A stretch of 33,377 nt of DNA from Candidatus Dadabacteria bacterium UBA2774 (lineage in GTDB: Bacteria; Desulfobacterota_D; UBA1144; Nemesobacterales; UBA2774). Position numbers and translations under genes: made by a program. The notes beneath the pieces were generated by a model. That model saw only the letters and a list, made by a program, of their open reading frames with translations, ran no database searches and had not been told where the DNA came from. How positions within the stretch are numbered: position 1 is the first letter of the stretch; every line of letters begins with the position of its first letter. The stretch lies in NCBI GenBank assembly GCA_002352485.1, contig DEIM01000218.1, positions 1 through 33,377 on the forward strand, read 5' to 3'. Shown piece after piece: positions 17,099 to 27,100 of the stretch.

Positions 17099-17850
17099 GC
17101 GAAGAGAGAAAAGCATTTTTCCTAAAGGCGGCCAAAGTGCTTACTTTATTATTGGTATTAGCGGTGTTCGGTGTGTGTACGTATATTACAATTAGCCTCG
17201 GGGTATTCACGGTTCATGAGGTGACGGTTGCCGGTAACGAGAAGATATTAGATAAAGAAATACTACAAAGATCGGGTTTAAGACTTGGCGAGAGCAGCAT
17301 ATTTTTCTTTGAAGACACCGTAGAAAAAGACATCTTAAAAAACCCCTGGATCCACAGCGTCAAGGTTCATAAGGAATTTCCCAAGAGGGTGCATATAGAT
17401 ATAGAAGAGGAAAAGGTTTACTGCCTCGTTTTCGGCTCTGACGGAAGTCCGCACTATTTAAGCAGCTCCGGTAAAATACTCGGCACAGCTAAATTTGACG
17501 AAGGCCTTGATTTTCCCGTTCTGATCGGCGATGGTATAGAAAACTCGGATCTTTTAAAAGAAGCCTTACAGATATTGGATTTATCTTCAAATAGCAGTGT
17601 TCTCGATTGGAGCGAGATATCGGAAATCCATATAGATAAGATTTACGGAATAAATGTATACACAACGGACCGAAGACATATCGTGTTCGACAGGGGCGAC
17701 GTGTACAGAAAATGGCGTAAGCTTGAGAATATTATTCAACACGCAGACAACTTAGGTCTCAAGCAGGCCTATATAAACATCAGCTCGAGCGATATGGGAG
17801 TAGTAAATTTTGAGGCGCCGACTGTAGATTCAGGAGCTCAGGATGGGTAG
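17095..17850 (+). CDS. ftsQ: FtsQ divisome protein with POTRA domain
   Basis: A 251-residue bitopic membrane protein that links early and late divisome proteins via FtsL and FtsB. The short cytoplasmic tail is followed by one membrane segment (about residues 12-36), a POTRA domain starting at VFTVHEVTVAGN (about 37-107), and the FtsQ/DivIB domain. A GTG start at 17095 overlaps the murB stop. Its last 8 nt overlap the ftsA start. Sequence identity in this family is low, so position and topology carry much of the call. Confidence 0.92.
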   Translation: MSEERKAFFLKAAKVLTLLLVLAVFGVCTYITISLGVFTVHEVTVAGNEKILDKEILQRSGLRLGESSIFFFEDTVEKDILKNPWIHSVKVHKEFPKRVHIDIEEEKVYCLVFGSDGSPHYLSSSGKILGTAKFDEGLDFPVLIGDGIENSDLLKEALQILDLSSNSSVLDWSEISEIHIDKIYGINVYTTDRRHIVFDRGDVYRKWRKLENIIQHADNLGLKQAYINISSSDMGVVNFEAPTVDSGAQDG

Positions 17851-19075
17851 AGAGCAGGATTTAATAATCGGCTTGGATATAGGCACAACGAAAATATGCG
17901 CCATTGTTGGCGAGACAAACCCGCAAACCGAAGAAGTGGAGATAGTAGGCGTAGGTACATACCCCTCGTTCGGTCTCAAGAGAGGTGTGGTGGTAAATAT
18001 CGAGAACACCATACAGTCGGTTAAAAACGCGGTGGAAGAAGCAGAGCATATGGCAGGGTGTGAGATAAGGACGGTTTTTGTGGGTATTGCCGGAGGGCAT
18101 ATTAAGGGAATGAGCGGCCATGGAATGATTAGTCTTCGAGAGCGCGAAGTGGCTCATAAGGACCTTGAGAGAGTAATCGAGTCCGCAAACGCAGTACTGA
18201 TACCGGCTGATAGAGAGATCATCCACGTAATACCGCAGGAATATATAGTGGACGGCCAATCGGGCATTAAGGACCCAATCGGGATATACGGGGTCAAGCT
18301 TGAGACAAAGGTGCATATAGTAACGGGGCAGGTTACCGCGGCGCAAAATCTGGTTAAATGTATACACGGCGCGGGAATGGATGTAGCCGATGTAGTGCTC
18401 GAGCAGCTGGCATCAAGTGAGGCTGTCCTTACTGAGGACGAGAAGGAGATAGGGGTCGTGCTTATCGACTGCGGCGGCGGCACTACGGACATAGCAATTT
18501 TTGTAAGCGGCAGCATAAGGTATACAGAGAATGTAACACTCGGAGGGGATAACATAGACAGAGACATTGCGCTCGGGTTGTCGACTCCGCTTGCCGAGGC
18601 TAGAAAGATTAAGGAAAAGCACGGGTGCGCGCTCACCGAGCTTGTAGCGTCTGAGGAAACGATTGAGGTGCCGAGTGTCGGCGGAAGGCATTTTAGAAAG
18701 ATTTCAAGAAAAGACCTGGCTATGGTAATAGAGCCGAGGATGGACGAAATATTCGCACTAGCCAAAAGGGAAATAAAGAAATCAGGCTATGATGAGCTCG
18801 TTCCCGGAGGAGTGGTCATAACCGGGGGCAGTGTAATAATGAACGGCACGGTTGAGCTTGCCGAAAGGGTGTTGGAAATGCCTGTCAGAATGGGTATTCC
18901 TACTGAAGTTGGGGGGCTCAGCGACATAATAGCCAACCCAGTATATTCCACCGGAGTAGGGCTTGTTCTGTACGGTACACAGTATAAAGGGGATAAAAAA
19001 TTAAGGATTAGAGATGAGAATGTTTTCAAAAAGATATTTGATAGTATGAAAAACTGGTTTCAGGAGTTTTTTTAG
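17843..19075 (+). CDS. ftsA: FtsA actin-like division protein
   Basis: FtsA is an actin-fold ATPase that tethers FtsZ filaments to the membrane and recruits later divisome proteins. The phosphate-binding motifs GLDIGTTKICAIVGE and IDCGGGTTDIAIF are clear, as is GGVVITGGSVIMNG. The C-terminus ends in an amphipathic helix (KKIFDSMKNWFQEFF), the membrane-targeting sequence. It is 410 residues long. CAGGAG precedes the ATG at 17843, which lies inside the end of ftsQ. Confidence 0.96.
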   Translation: MGREQDLIIGLDIGTTKICAIVGETNPQTEEVEIVGVGTYPSFGLKRGVVVNIENTIQSVKNAVEEAEHMAGCEIRTVFVGIAGGHIKGMSGHGMISLREREVAHKDLERVIESANAVLIPADREIIHVIPQEYIVDGQSGIKDPIGIYGVKLETKVHIVTGQVTAAQNLVKCIHGAGMDVADVVLEQLASSEAVLTEDEKEIGVVLIDCGGGTTDIAIFVSGSIRYTENVTLGGDNIDRDIALGLSTPLAEARKIKEKHGCALTELVASEETIEVPSVGGRHFRKISRKDLAMVIEPRMDEIFALAKREIKKSGYDELVPGGVVITGGSVIMNGTVELAERVLEMPVRMGIPTEVGGLSDIIANPVYSTGVGLVLYGTQYKGDKKLRIRDENVFKKIFDSMKNWFQEFF

Positions 19076-19114
19076 GTTAAACTGGATAAAATATAATGGA
19101 GGAGGGTGTTGATT

Positions 19115-20191
19115 ATGGCAAACTTTGAACTCGAAGACACTGGAATTGAGCAAAAGGCTACAATCAAAGTTGTCGGAGCCGGCGGTGCAGGCGGCAATGC
19201 TATTAATGCGATGATTGAAAAGGGACTTGAGGGAGTCGATTTTATAGTTACTAATACCGACTCGCAGGACCTGAGAAAATCGCTAGCCCCAACAAAGCTC
19301 CAAATTGGCACAAGAACTACAAAAGGTCTTGGTTCGGGGGGTAACCCGGCACTGGGCAGAGAGGCTGCCATTGAGGACCAGGCACTTATAGCAGAGACGC
19401 TTGAAGGCGCCGATATGGTATTTGTTACGGCCGGTATGGGAGGAGGAACCGGAACAGGGTCTTCTCCGGTAATAGCCCAAGCTGCTAAGGAAACGGGTGC
19501 ACTTACGGTAGGCGTTGTAACCAAACCTTTTGGTTTTGAAGGTCCCAGGAGAAACAAACAGGCTCTGGAAGGTATCCAGAGGCTTGAAGAAGAAGTCGAT
19601 ACACTCATAGTAATTCCCAATGACAGGCTTGCCGAAGTACACAAGGTGAGCATACTCGATGCTTTTAAGAAGGCAGACGAGGTACTGCTTCAGGCCGTTC
19701 GCGGTATTTCAGATATTATTACGGGAACAGGATACATAAACGTCGATTTTGCCGATGTGAAGAGTATAATGGGCGAAAATGGCGGTAAAGCGCTTATGGG
19801 CACCGGTTTTGCAGAGGGAAGTAACCGTGCGGTGGAAGCAGCTGAGTCTGCTATTACAAGCCCGCTTCTCGAAGATATCTCTATTGACGGGGCGACAGGA
19901 ATACTGCTTAATGTAACAGCCTCACCCGATTTCGGCATAGAAGAGTTAAACCAGGCCTGTAATTACATAAAAGACCGCGCTCATTCAGATGTAAACCTGA
20001 TATTCGGCCTTGTTTTCAACGATCAGTTCAGAGAGTCGGTTCAGCTTACGGTGATAGCAACAGGTATACAGACCATAGGCGCTCAGAATATGAATAAGAT
20101 AGTTTCTTCAGTCCCGGACACCGAGCTTGCTGAAGACGAGTTTGAGATTCCTGCTTTTATAAGAAGAAGGGGTATTAAAGAAGGCCAGTAA
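19115..20191 (+). CDS. ftsZ: FtsZ tubulin-like GTPase
   Basis: FtsZ polymerises into the Z-ring at mid-cell. The 358-residue protein has the GTP-binding GGAGGNA, the tubulin signature GGGTGTGS (residues 109-116), the T7 loop NVDFADVKSIM, and the conserved C-terminal peptide IPAFIRRRG that binds FtsA. The linker before that peptide is very short. I chose the ATG at 19115, which has GGAGGAGGG upstream; a GTG at 19106 lies within that ribosome site. It is the last gene of the cluster, 39 nt after ftsA. Confidence 0.97.
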   Translation: MANFELEDTGIEQKATIKVVGAGGAGGNAINAMIEKGLEGVDFIVTNTDSQDLRKSLAPTKLQIGTRTTKGLGSGGNPALGREAAIEDQALIAETLEGADMVFVTAGMGGGTGTGSSPVIAQAAKETGALTVGVVTKPFGFEGPRRNKQALEGIQRLEEEVDTLIVIPNDRLAEVHKVSILDAFKKADEVLLQAVRGISDIITGTGYINVDFADVKSIMGENGGKALMGTGFAEGSNRAVEAAESAITSPLLEDISIDGATGILLNVTASPDFGIEELNQACNYIKDRAHSDVNLIFGLVFNDQFRESVQLTVIATGIQTIGAQNMNKIVSSVPDTELAEDEFEIPAFIRRRGIKEGQ

Positions 20192-20230
20192 CTCTTGGCG
20201 TGGGTAACAACCGCAGGCTAATGAATACAT

Positions 20231-20268
20231 GAGTTATGGTGCCTGAGCTTTATTAGGAACTATAACTC
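20231..20268. terminator. Stem-loop between convergent ftsZ and rsfS
   Basis: Arms 20231-20244 and 20255-20268 pair over 14 positions with one G-T wobble and one mismatch, around a 10-nt loop. It sits 39 nt past the ftsZ stop and overlaps the last codons of rsfS. No T-run follows on either side, so it could be a terminator for both units or an mRNA 3'-end stabiliser. Confidence 0.5.
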
Positions 20269-20657
20269 TCTGTAGGATCTTGAGAGGTGTGGCCGTTTGA
20301 TGCTTGTTCTTCAAAGGGCAGATCAATGCGAGGGGCGTCTATCCAGAGGCTTTCTATGTCGTAAAAACCTCTTAACGGCTCATAAAAAATATGGACAACT
20401 ACGTCTGCTGAATCAATGAGAACCCATTTGCCTTCAGAATAACCTTCAATCCCAATTATCTTCTCACCCAGCTCCTTGAGTTTTTGCTCTATGCCATCGA
20501 CTATGGTTTTTACACCCCTGTCGGAATTGGCGCTGCAGACTAAAAAGTAATCGGTGACGTCACTTGAGGTCTTTACTTCGATAAGTATGGGATTTTGTGC
20601 GTGTTTTTCCCACGCGGTATGGGCAATGGATAGAGCTTTCTCTTTGGTTTCTATCAA
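20253..20657 (-). CDS. rsfS: Ribosomal silencing factor RsfS
   Basis: RsfS binds ribosomal protein uL14 and blocks subunit joining when nutrients are low. The 134-residue protein has the family core: ILIEVKTSSDVTDYFLVCSANSDRGV, GIEGYSEGKWVLIDSADVVVHIF, and the RGFYDIESLW end. The extra 20-25 residues at the C-terminus are Ser/Gln-rich and not conserved in the family. It starts with TTG at 20657, overlapping the nadD stop; GAGGG lies about 8 nt upstream. The nadD-rsfS pairing is very common in bacteria. Confidence 0.94.
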   Translation of the reverse strand: MIETKEKALSIAHTAWEKHAQNPILIEVKTSSDVTDYFLVCSANSDRGVKTIVDGIEQKLKELGEKIIGIEGYSEGKWVLIDSADVVVHIFYEPLRGFYDIESLWIDAPRIDLPFEEQASNGHTSQDPTESYSS

Positions 20658-21334
20658 GAATTTCCCTCTGTGTAAAGCTGGTTTGTTTGTATGTAGTGCT
20701 CGACTTCTTCCGGGACCAGATCTTTTATCGGTTCACCCGCTTTTATTCTTTGTCTAATTTCTGTGGAAGAAACCCTGACGCCTTGGATCTGTGTAAATAC
20801 AATTTCTTTGGAATATTGGTTTGAATATATTGTCACGTCGTCCCGGTTCATATGATATCGAAAACCAGGCTCAATTGCAATAGGAAGCGATGGGGCATCC
20901 TCCTCCGGGAATCCCGGTCTTTCGATAACCACAAAGCTCGCTAATTTAAAGAGATCATTGTAATTTTTCCATGTATCAATGTAACTAAAGAGCTCACTCC
21001 CCACTATAAAATAGAACTCTATATCCGGGTACTTCAGAGTAAAATGCTGCAGGGTCTCTATGGTATAGGAAGTTGTGGCTTTTTCTATCTCGTAGGTCGA
21101 TATATCAAAATACGGATACGGATCCAGTGCAACTTCCAACATCTTTAATCGATCTTTTGAAGGGGTGGTTTTCGTTTGTTTCTTGTGCGGGGGAATGGCT
21201 GAGGGAATAAAGTAAATCTTCTCAAGCCCAAGGATACGCCTTATCTCTTCGGCAGCCCGCAGATGCCCCAGGTGTACCGGGTCGAAGGTGCCTCCGAAAA
21301 TCCCTACTTTCTTTTTCTTCTCCGGGCTCGTCAT
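20654..21334 (-). CDS. nadD: NadD, nicotinate-mononucleotide adenylyltransferase
   Basis: NadD joins ATP and nicotinate mononucleotide to give deamido-NAD in NAD synthesis. The nucleotidyltransferase motif GIFGGTFDPVHLGHLRAAEE is at the N-terminus, with PPHKKQ in the middle and VSSTEIRQRI (the ISST-like motif) near the end. At 226 residues it is full length. It follows ribD by 26 nt with no obvious Shine-Dalgarno, and overlaps rsfS by 4 nt. Confidence 0.95.
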   Translation of the reverse strand: MTSPEKKKKVGIFGGTFDPVHLGHLRAAEEIRRILGLEKIYFIPSAIPPHKKQTKTTPSKDRLKMLEVALDPYPYFDISTYEIEKATTSYTIETLQHFTLKYPDIEFYFIVGSELFSYIDTWKNYNDLFKLASFVVIERPGFPEEDAPSLPIAIEPGFRYHMNRDDVTIYSNQYSKEIVFTQIQGVRVSSTEIRQRIKAGEPIKDLVPEEVEHYIQTNQLYTEGNS

Positions 21335-21360
21335 TGTATCGTCAGTAGCTTGGGTGTTCG

Positions 21361-22473
21361 TTACTTTTTCCCTATATACCCTTGTACCATAAACTCGCTT
21401 CCGATTTTTTTCACGCTGACATTTTGAACTTCAATTGAATCCCTGACTTTATCTATTTTTAGATCGCCTATCATACTGAGCCCTCCCGAGCCGACAATCA
21501 TAGGTGCATAGAAAAAAGTGATTTTATCTACGATACCGCTCTTGAGCGCTTGCCCTGCGACCGAGCTTCCTCCTTCGATTAAAACGCTTGTAAACTGAAG
21601 CTCTCCCAGGCGGTGCAGCAGCTCCTTCATATCAATCCGGCCGTTTTTATCTTTTTTTACGGTTATTATGTTTGCGCCGAGACTTTTAAGCTTCTCGCGC
21701 TTAGCCTTATCCACAGGGCGTGCGGTAGCTATAACGGGATCATCGTGAATGCGCATCAGGTTTGAGGAGAGAGGTGTCCTGAGCTTTGTGTCGAGAATGA
21801 CAGGTACGGGGTCTTTGTGGTTGCCTGGGAGCCTTACGTTCAGGCTTGGGTTATCTGTCAGCACAGTGTCTATACCAGCCATCACGGCGTCTGCCCGGCT
21901 CCTTAGGATATGAGCGTGCCTCCTTTGCGTCTCGCTCCCGATCCACTTGGAATCTCCCGAGGCTGCAGCGATCTTTCCGTCGAGCGTTGCCGCAAGCTTG
22001 AGCACAACAAAAGGAAGCCCAGTTGTTATGTACTTTATATAAGCTTCGTTCATCTTACGGGATTTCTCGTCGAGTACTCCCGTTACTACCTCTATGCCGT
22101 TTTTCCTGAGCTTTGAAACACCTTTGCCGCTTACTTTAGGGTTTGGGTCAAGTGAAGAGATTACTACTTTTGATACCTTTTCCTGTATTATGGATCCTAC
22201 GCAGGGAGGAGTTCTTTTACCAGTGTGGCAACATGGCTCGAGTGTCACGTAGAGCGTGGAGCCTGCTATCTTATTTTTTTTCTTTCTTGCGTCTTCAAAC
22301 GCTTCTATTTCGGCGTGTGATAGCCCGGCTCTTTTGTGATGGCCCTTGCCGATGACTTTACCGTTTTTTACCAGTAAAGCCCCGACGAGCGGGTTAGGGC
22401 TCGTCATCCCTTGAGCTTTAAGGGCAAGCTTGAGGGCGGCTGACATATATTTTTTATCCTTATCTATAGGCAT
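21361..22473 (-). CDS. ribD: RibD, bifunctional riboflavin deaminase/reductase
   Basis: RibD catalyses the second and third steps of riboflavin synthesis. The N-terminal deaminase domain has zinc ligands in H53-A-E55 and PCCHTGKRTPPC (residues 80-91). The C-terminal reductase domain (from about 150) has LKLAATLDGKIA, SDSKWIG-like and LIEGGSS motifs. It is 370 residues long. The other rib genes are not adjacent; it stands between ftsY and nadD. I see no FMN riboswitch upstream: only 49 nt separate it from ftsY. Confidence 0.95.
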   Translation of the reverse strand: MPIDKDKKYMSAALKLALKAQGMTSPNPLVGALLVKNGKVIGKGHHKRAGLSHAEIEAFEDARKKKNKIAGSTLYVTLEPCCHTGKRTPPCVGSIIQEKVSKVVISSLDPNPKVSGKGVSKLRKNGIEVVTGVLDEKSRKMNEAYIKYITTGLPFVVLKLAATLDGKIAAASGDSKWIGSETQRRHAHILRSRADAVMAGIDTVLTDNPSLNVRLPGNHKDPVPVILDTKLRTPLSSNLMRIHDDPVIATARPVDKAKREKLKSLGANIITVKKDKNGRIDMKELLHRLGELQFTSVLIEGGSSVAGQALKSGIVDKITFFYAPMIVGSGGLSMIGDLKIDKVRDSIEVQNVSVKKIGSEFMVQGYIGKK

Positions 22474-22522
22474 TCAACTTGATAACTTCAATTTCCAGAG
22501 TATAGGAGCCGAAAACAGCGTG

Positions 22523-23866
22523 TTAATGCACCGCTTCGTCTCCTGAGTAAAACAGCGCTTCCACAAACTCCTCGGCATTAAATTCTCTTAGATCGCTAAG
22601 ACTCTCACCGATGCCGATATATTTAACGGGAATATTTAGCTCGTCTGCAATTGCAATTATCACCCCGCCCTTGGCCGTGCCGTCGAGCTTGGTAAGGACG
22701 ATGCCCGTAATGTCGAGCGCCTCGTTAAACATCTTCGCTTGCTGTATAGCGTTCTGACCCGTTGTTGCGTCAAGGACTAAAAGAGTTTCGTGCGGGGCCC
22801 CTTCGAGCTCGCGTCCTACTACTCTTTTCATTTTCTTAAGCTCCTCCATCAGATTGTCCTTTGTATGGAGTCTTCCGGCTGTGTCTATGATAAGTATGCC
22901 TATTTTTTTTGAAATGGCCGCTTTTACGGCGTCAAAGGCTACGGAAGACGGGTCTCTGCCGCTCTCGCCCCTAAGAAACTCGGTACCTACTCTCTTTGAC
23001 CAGACTTCTAGCTGCTCCATGGCGGCTGCTCTGAACGTGTCTCCTGCGGCGACCATGACGTTATTGTCCTCTTGCTTAAGCTTGTGTGCCAATTTGCCTA
23101 TCGTAGTGGTTTTTCCGACGCCGTTTACTCCCGCGACCATTATAACGAAAGGCTGACTTACAGCCTTTATAGGTGTGCCCTGTGCGCCTTTTAATATTTC
23201 CAGGATTTCTTCCTTTAAAGCCTGTTCGATGGTTTCTTCATCTTCGAGAGACTTCTTTGCGAGCTTTGTTTCCAGTCTCTCCCGGAGTTTCATAGTGGTA
23301 GTGACGCCAAGGTCTGACATGATTAGTGTTTCTTCAAAATCATCCCAGGTGCCTTCATCTATCTCTTTCTTCGATAACATCCCCCCAAGCCTGCCGAAGA
23401 TGCCCGTGTGAGTTTTAGATAGGCCAGAGCGGAGTCTCGCGAACAGCCCTTCCGGGCTCACGTCCTCTTCTTCTGCCTCTTCTATGATTTCTTCAGGGGG
23501 TGCTTCAACCGTTTCCGCTTCAGGGGCAGTCCGTGCTTCCTCTAATATTTCCTTTGCAGGCACTGGCTCAACAGGAATAGTCGCTCCGGGTAATGGCTCG
23601 TGCGGCAAGGTTTCCTCTATTGTTTCCAATACCTTTTCTTCAAGACCCTCTGTGGTTTCCTTAGCAGGTTCGGCTGGTGCCGCTTCGGGAAACTCTTCAG
23701 GGGATTCAGCTAATTCGGCCTCCTCAGGTTTTTCAACGGGCTTTTGCTCAAAGAAGAAGGATATGATGAATGATATAAGTGCGATGACGATGAAAATTAC
23801 TATTACAGCTACGAAATCCGAGAACGGGCTCGGGATAGTATTAAGTAGTGAAAATATTGAATCCAT
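22523..23866 (-). CDS. ftsY: FtsY, signal recognition particle receptor, with N-terminal membrane segment
   Basis: FtsY is the SRP receptor GTPase that docks ribosome-nascent chain complexes at the membrane. The C-terminal NG domain has GVNGVGKTTTIGKL (about residue 250), DTAGRLHTKDNLMEEL, LVLDATTGQNA and TKLDGTAKGG. The N-terminus has one hydrophobic helix (about residues 17-41), then a long Glu/Pro/Ala-rich acidic region to about 135. The integral membrane anchor differs from the E. coli protein, which binds peripherally; similar anchored forms are known. GAGAGGAGG precedes the ATG. First gene of the ftsY-ribD-nadD-rsfS run. Confidence 0.95.
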   Translation of the reverse strand: MDSIFSLLNTIPSPFSDFVAVIVIFIVIALISFIISFFFEQKPVEKPEEAELAESPEEFPEAAPAEPAKETTEGLEEKVLETIEETLPHEPLPGATIPVEPVPAKEILEEARTAPEAETVEAPPEEIIEEAEEEDVSPEGLFARLRSGLSKTHTGIFGRLGGMLSKKEIDEGTWDDFEETLIMSDLGVTTTMKLRERLETKLAKKSLEDEETIEQALKEEILEILKGAQGTPIKAVSQPFVIMVAGVNGVGKTTTIGKLAHKLKQEDNNVMVAAGDTFRAAAMEQLEVWSKRVGTEFLRGESGRDPSSVAFDAVKAAISKKIGILIIDTAGRLHTKDNLMEELKKMKRVVGRELEGAPHETLLVLDATTGQNAIQQAKMFNEALDITGIVLTKLDGTAKGGVIIAIADELNIPVKYIGIGESLSDLREFNAEEFVEALFYSGDEAVH

Positions 23867-24141
23867 GATTATATGGTCCTCCTCTCTGTGTGAGAGAGAT
23901 TATAACAGTCTATTTTATATTATTCGCATCCGGTGTCAGATTTACTAATACTAAACGCGTCTGATATCACGTTGCTCTAACTAATGTGCCGGTGATGTTA
24001 AGAAAGTTAATATACTTTTTGGCGGCTTGTTTTCAACTCGAAGATATCATAAGTTGATTTAGCGGCTCTAAGTTCCGGGAAACATATGATGTTTTTTCTC
24101 CCCCTTGAACTGAGGGAATCTTGTTGGATATACTAGTCTTA
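23867..24141. other. Divergent intergenic region between ftsY and dnaE
   Basis: A 275-bp gap holding the ftsY promoter region. On the dnaE side I find no convincing -35/-10 pair. A small hairpin AAACAT-ATG-ATGTTT (24080-24094), followed by three more T, lies about 47 nt before the dnaE ATG; it is AT-rich and weak. No gene is visible. Confidence 0.4.
23882..23939 (-). promoter_or_regulatory. Candidate ftsY promoter and leader hairpin
   Basis: On the minus strand CTGACA (23939-23934), a 16-bp spacer and TAAAAT (23917-23912) make a fair promoter. A perfect TATAAT at 23904-23899 lacks a good -35. Just downstream CTCTCT (23898-23893) can pair with AGAGAG (23887-23882) around CACAC, and the second arm runs into the GAGG of the ftsY Shine-Dalgarno. 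Confidence 0.4.
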
Positions 24142-27100
24142 ATGTCCAAAGGTTTTGTCCATCTACATTTACATTCGCAGTACTCGCTCTTAGACGGCGC
24201 AATTAAATTCGAAGAGCTATTTCCCCAGGCTAAAGAGTTCGGGATGCAGGCCGTTGCGCTTACCGACCACGGAAATTTGTTCGGGGCTTACGATTTTTAT
24301 AAAAAAGCCAAAGAAGCGGGCGTAAAGCCAATTATCGGCTGTGAGATGTATATTACGCCCAAGATAAACCCCGATAACCCGGCTGAAGGTAAAACCCATC
24401 ATTTAACAGTCCTGTCTATGGACAAAAACGGTTATCAAAACCTTTCGAGGCTTGTGACCAAGGCGTATTTTGACGGCTTTTACCGAAGGCCGCGCATAGA
24501 TCATGAGCTACTTGATAAACATAACGAAGGCCTCATTATACTCAGCGGCTGTCTTAACAGCGAGCTCTCAAAGGCGATATTCGATAAAGACATGAAAGCT
24601 GCCTTGGGAGTAGCCGCGAGGTACAGGGAGATTTTTGGTGACCGTTACTATCTGGAAGTACAGGCCACCGGTCTTCCCGAGCAGAAGAGGGTAAACAAGA
24701 AGGTTAAAGAGGTTGGTGATAAGCTCGGGATCCCCATAGTTGCTACAAACGACTGTCATTTCTTAAGGCGCGAAGACACGAGGCCCCACGACGCACTTTT
24801 ATGCATACAAACAGGCTCTTCGCTTCAGGACGAAAACCGCTTTAAATTTCAGGGTGATCAGTATTATCTAAAATCCGAGGGTGAGATGCTGGGGGACCTG
24901 GAAGGTTTTGAAGATGCAATCCACAGAACGGGGGAAGTGGCAAACAGGTGTAGCTTTGATTTTGAAGTGGACGGTTACAAGTTTCCCGAGTATGAAGTCG
25001 AGGACGGCACATCACATGACGAGCACATGGCGAAGCTTGCGGCACAGAAGCTCGGCGAGAAGCTCATAGAGGATCTGATCCCGGATGAAAAACACGGGGA
25101 ATATAAAGAAAGGCTCGACACTGAGATTGAGATTATTCAGAAGATGGGTTTTTCAGGCTACTTTCTTGTAGTCGCGGATTTTATTAACTATGCAAAATCA
25201 AAAGGTATACCGGTAGGACCGGGTAGGGGAAGCGCAGCGGGCAGTCTAGTTGCATACGTTTTAGGGATAACCGACGTTGACCCGATCCCCTATGATCTTA
25301 TATTCGAGAGATTCTTAAACCCCGAGCGCGTGAGCATGCCAGATATAGACATCGACTTTTGCGGTGAGGGGAGAGATGAGGTCATACGCTACGTAACCGA
25401 GAAGTACGGTGCGGATAAGGTGGCACAGATAGGAACGTTTGGGACAATGTCCGCAAAAGCGGTTGTCAAAGATGTGGGCAGGGTGCTCGGAATACCTTAT
25501 GCAGATGTGGACAGGGTATCAAAACTGATCCCCTCGTTCAGGGGCAAAGTATTCAGCATAGAAAAGGCAATAGACAGCGTAAAAGAGCTTAAGAAGCTGG
25601 TAGATGAATCCGAAGCGCTTTCAGAGATGATCGAGCTTGCAAAGAGGCTTGAGAACATGGTGCGTCACTCCTCGACCCATGCGGCGGGAATTGTAATTGC
25701 AAACGAGCCGCTTGCCGATCATATACCGCTTTACCGGGGCTCAAAAGACGAGATTGTGACCCAGTACGACATGAACTCCATTGAGGAGCTCGGGTTCGTT
25801 AAGTTCGATTTTCTGGGCTTGAAAACGCTCACTCTAATAGATAAAGCGATTAAGCAGATTAAGGAGAATCATGCAGACAACGGAGGCGCCAATTTCGATA
25901 TCCGTAAGATTCCACTCGATGATCCCAAGGTTTACAGGCTCCTATCAAGCGGGTTTACGAGGGGTATATTCCAGATTGAGTCCACAGGTATGAAGGAAGT
26001 CCTACAAGGACTCAACCCTACGGCGTTTGAGGATATTATTGCACTATTAGCGCTCTACCGTCCGGGTCCGCTGGATAGCGGGATGGTAGATGATTTTATA
26101 AAACGCAAGCACGGTAACGCGGAGGTGGAGTATCCACTCCCAGAGCTCCAGGAGATACTCAAAGACACCTACGGGCTTTTCGTTTATCAGGAGCAGATAA
26201 TGCAGACTGCGAGCGCAGTTGCAGATTATAGCCTGGGCGAGGCCGATCTACTGCGGCGAGCCATGGGTAAAAAGAAGCCCGCCGAGATGAAAGCCCAGAG
26301 AAAGAGGTTTCTGGACGGCGCTAAGGAAAAGGGGATTAAGGATAAGAAGGCAAAAGAAATATTCGATGCCATGGAGAAGTTTGCGGAATATTCATTTAAC
26401 AAAAGTCACAGCACAGCATACGCACTGATTACTTATCAAACCGCCTATCTCAAGACCCATTACCCCGCGGAGTTTATGGCCGCTCTTATGTCCGTTGATT
26501 CGAGTAATACCGATAAAGTCATTTCAAGCATTTCAGAGTGTAAGGATATGAACATTCAGGTACTAGCGCCTGATGTGAATGAGAGCATGGATGAGTTTAC
26601 GGCTTCCGAAGGGAATATACGTTTCGGTCTGGCCGCTATTAAAAACGTGGGCGAGGGTACCGTGGATGCCATAATAAAGGCCAGAGAAGAATGCACCAGG
26701 TTCGATACGATTTTCAGTTTTTGCGATTTAGTCGAAGCCAGGAAATTAAACAGGAGAACATTCGAGAGCCTCATAAAAAGCGGAGCGTTTGACTCCCTGG
26801 GCGTTCACCGCGCGTGTTTGATGGAGTCTGTTGAGACGCTCCTAAGCTACACGTCTCTCAAGCAAAAGAGCTCGGTAGAGGGTCAGCATTCTTTATTTTC
26901 AATGAACGATTCGATTTCACTGCCAACTCTATCTGATAGCACCCCCTGGGAAGAAAAGGAGCTTCTCTCAAACGAGATGGAAGTGCTGGGTTTTTACGTT
27001 ACCAGCCACCCGATGGCTAAATACGAGCAGGAGCTCAGTAATAGCGTTAAGAATACCGATACAGAAGCACTTGCAGAAATAAAAACAAAGCGGGAAGTGT

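Noticed and set aside
18154..18765. 203-codon open frame antisense to ftsA
   Set aside because: Ser/Thr/Pro-rich shadow of a well-supported gene, with no recognisable domain.
23484..23948. 154-codon open frame antisense to ftsY
   Set aside because: Low-complexity Ser/Ala/Gly product that mirrors the acidic Glu-rich linker of FtsY.
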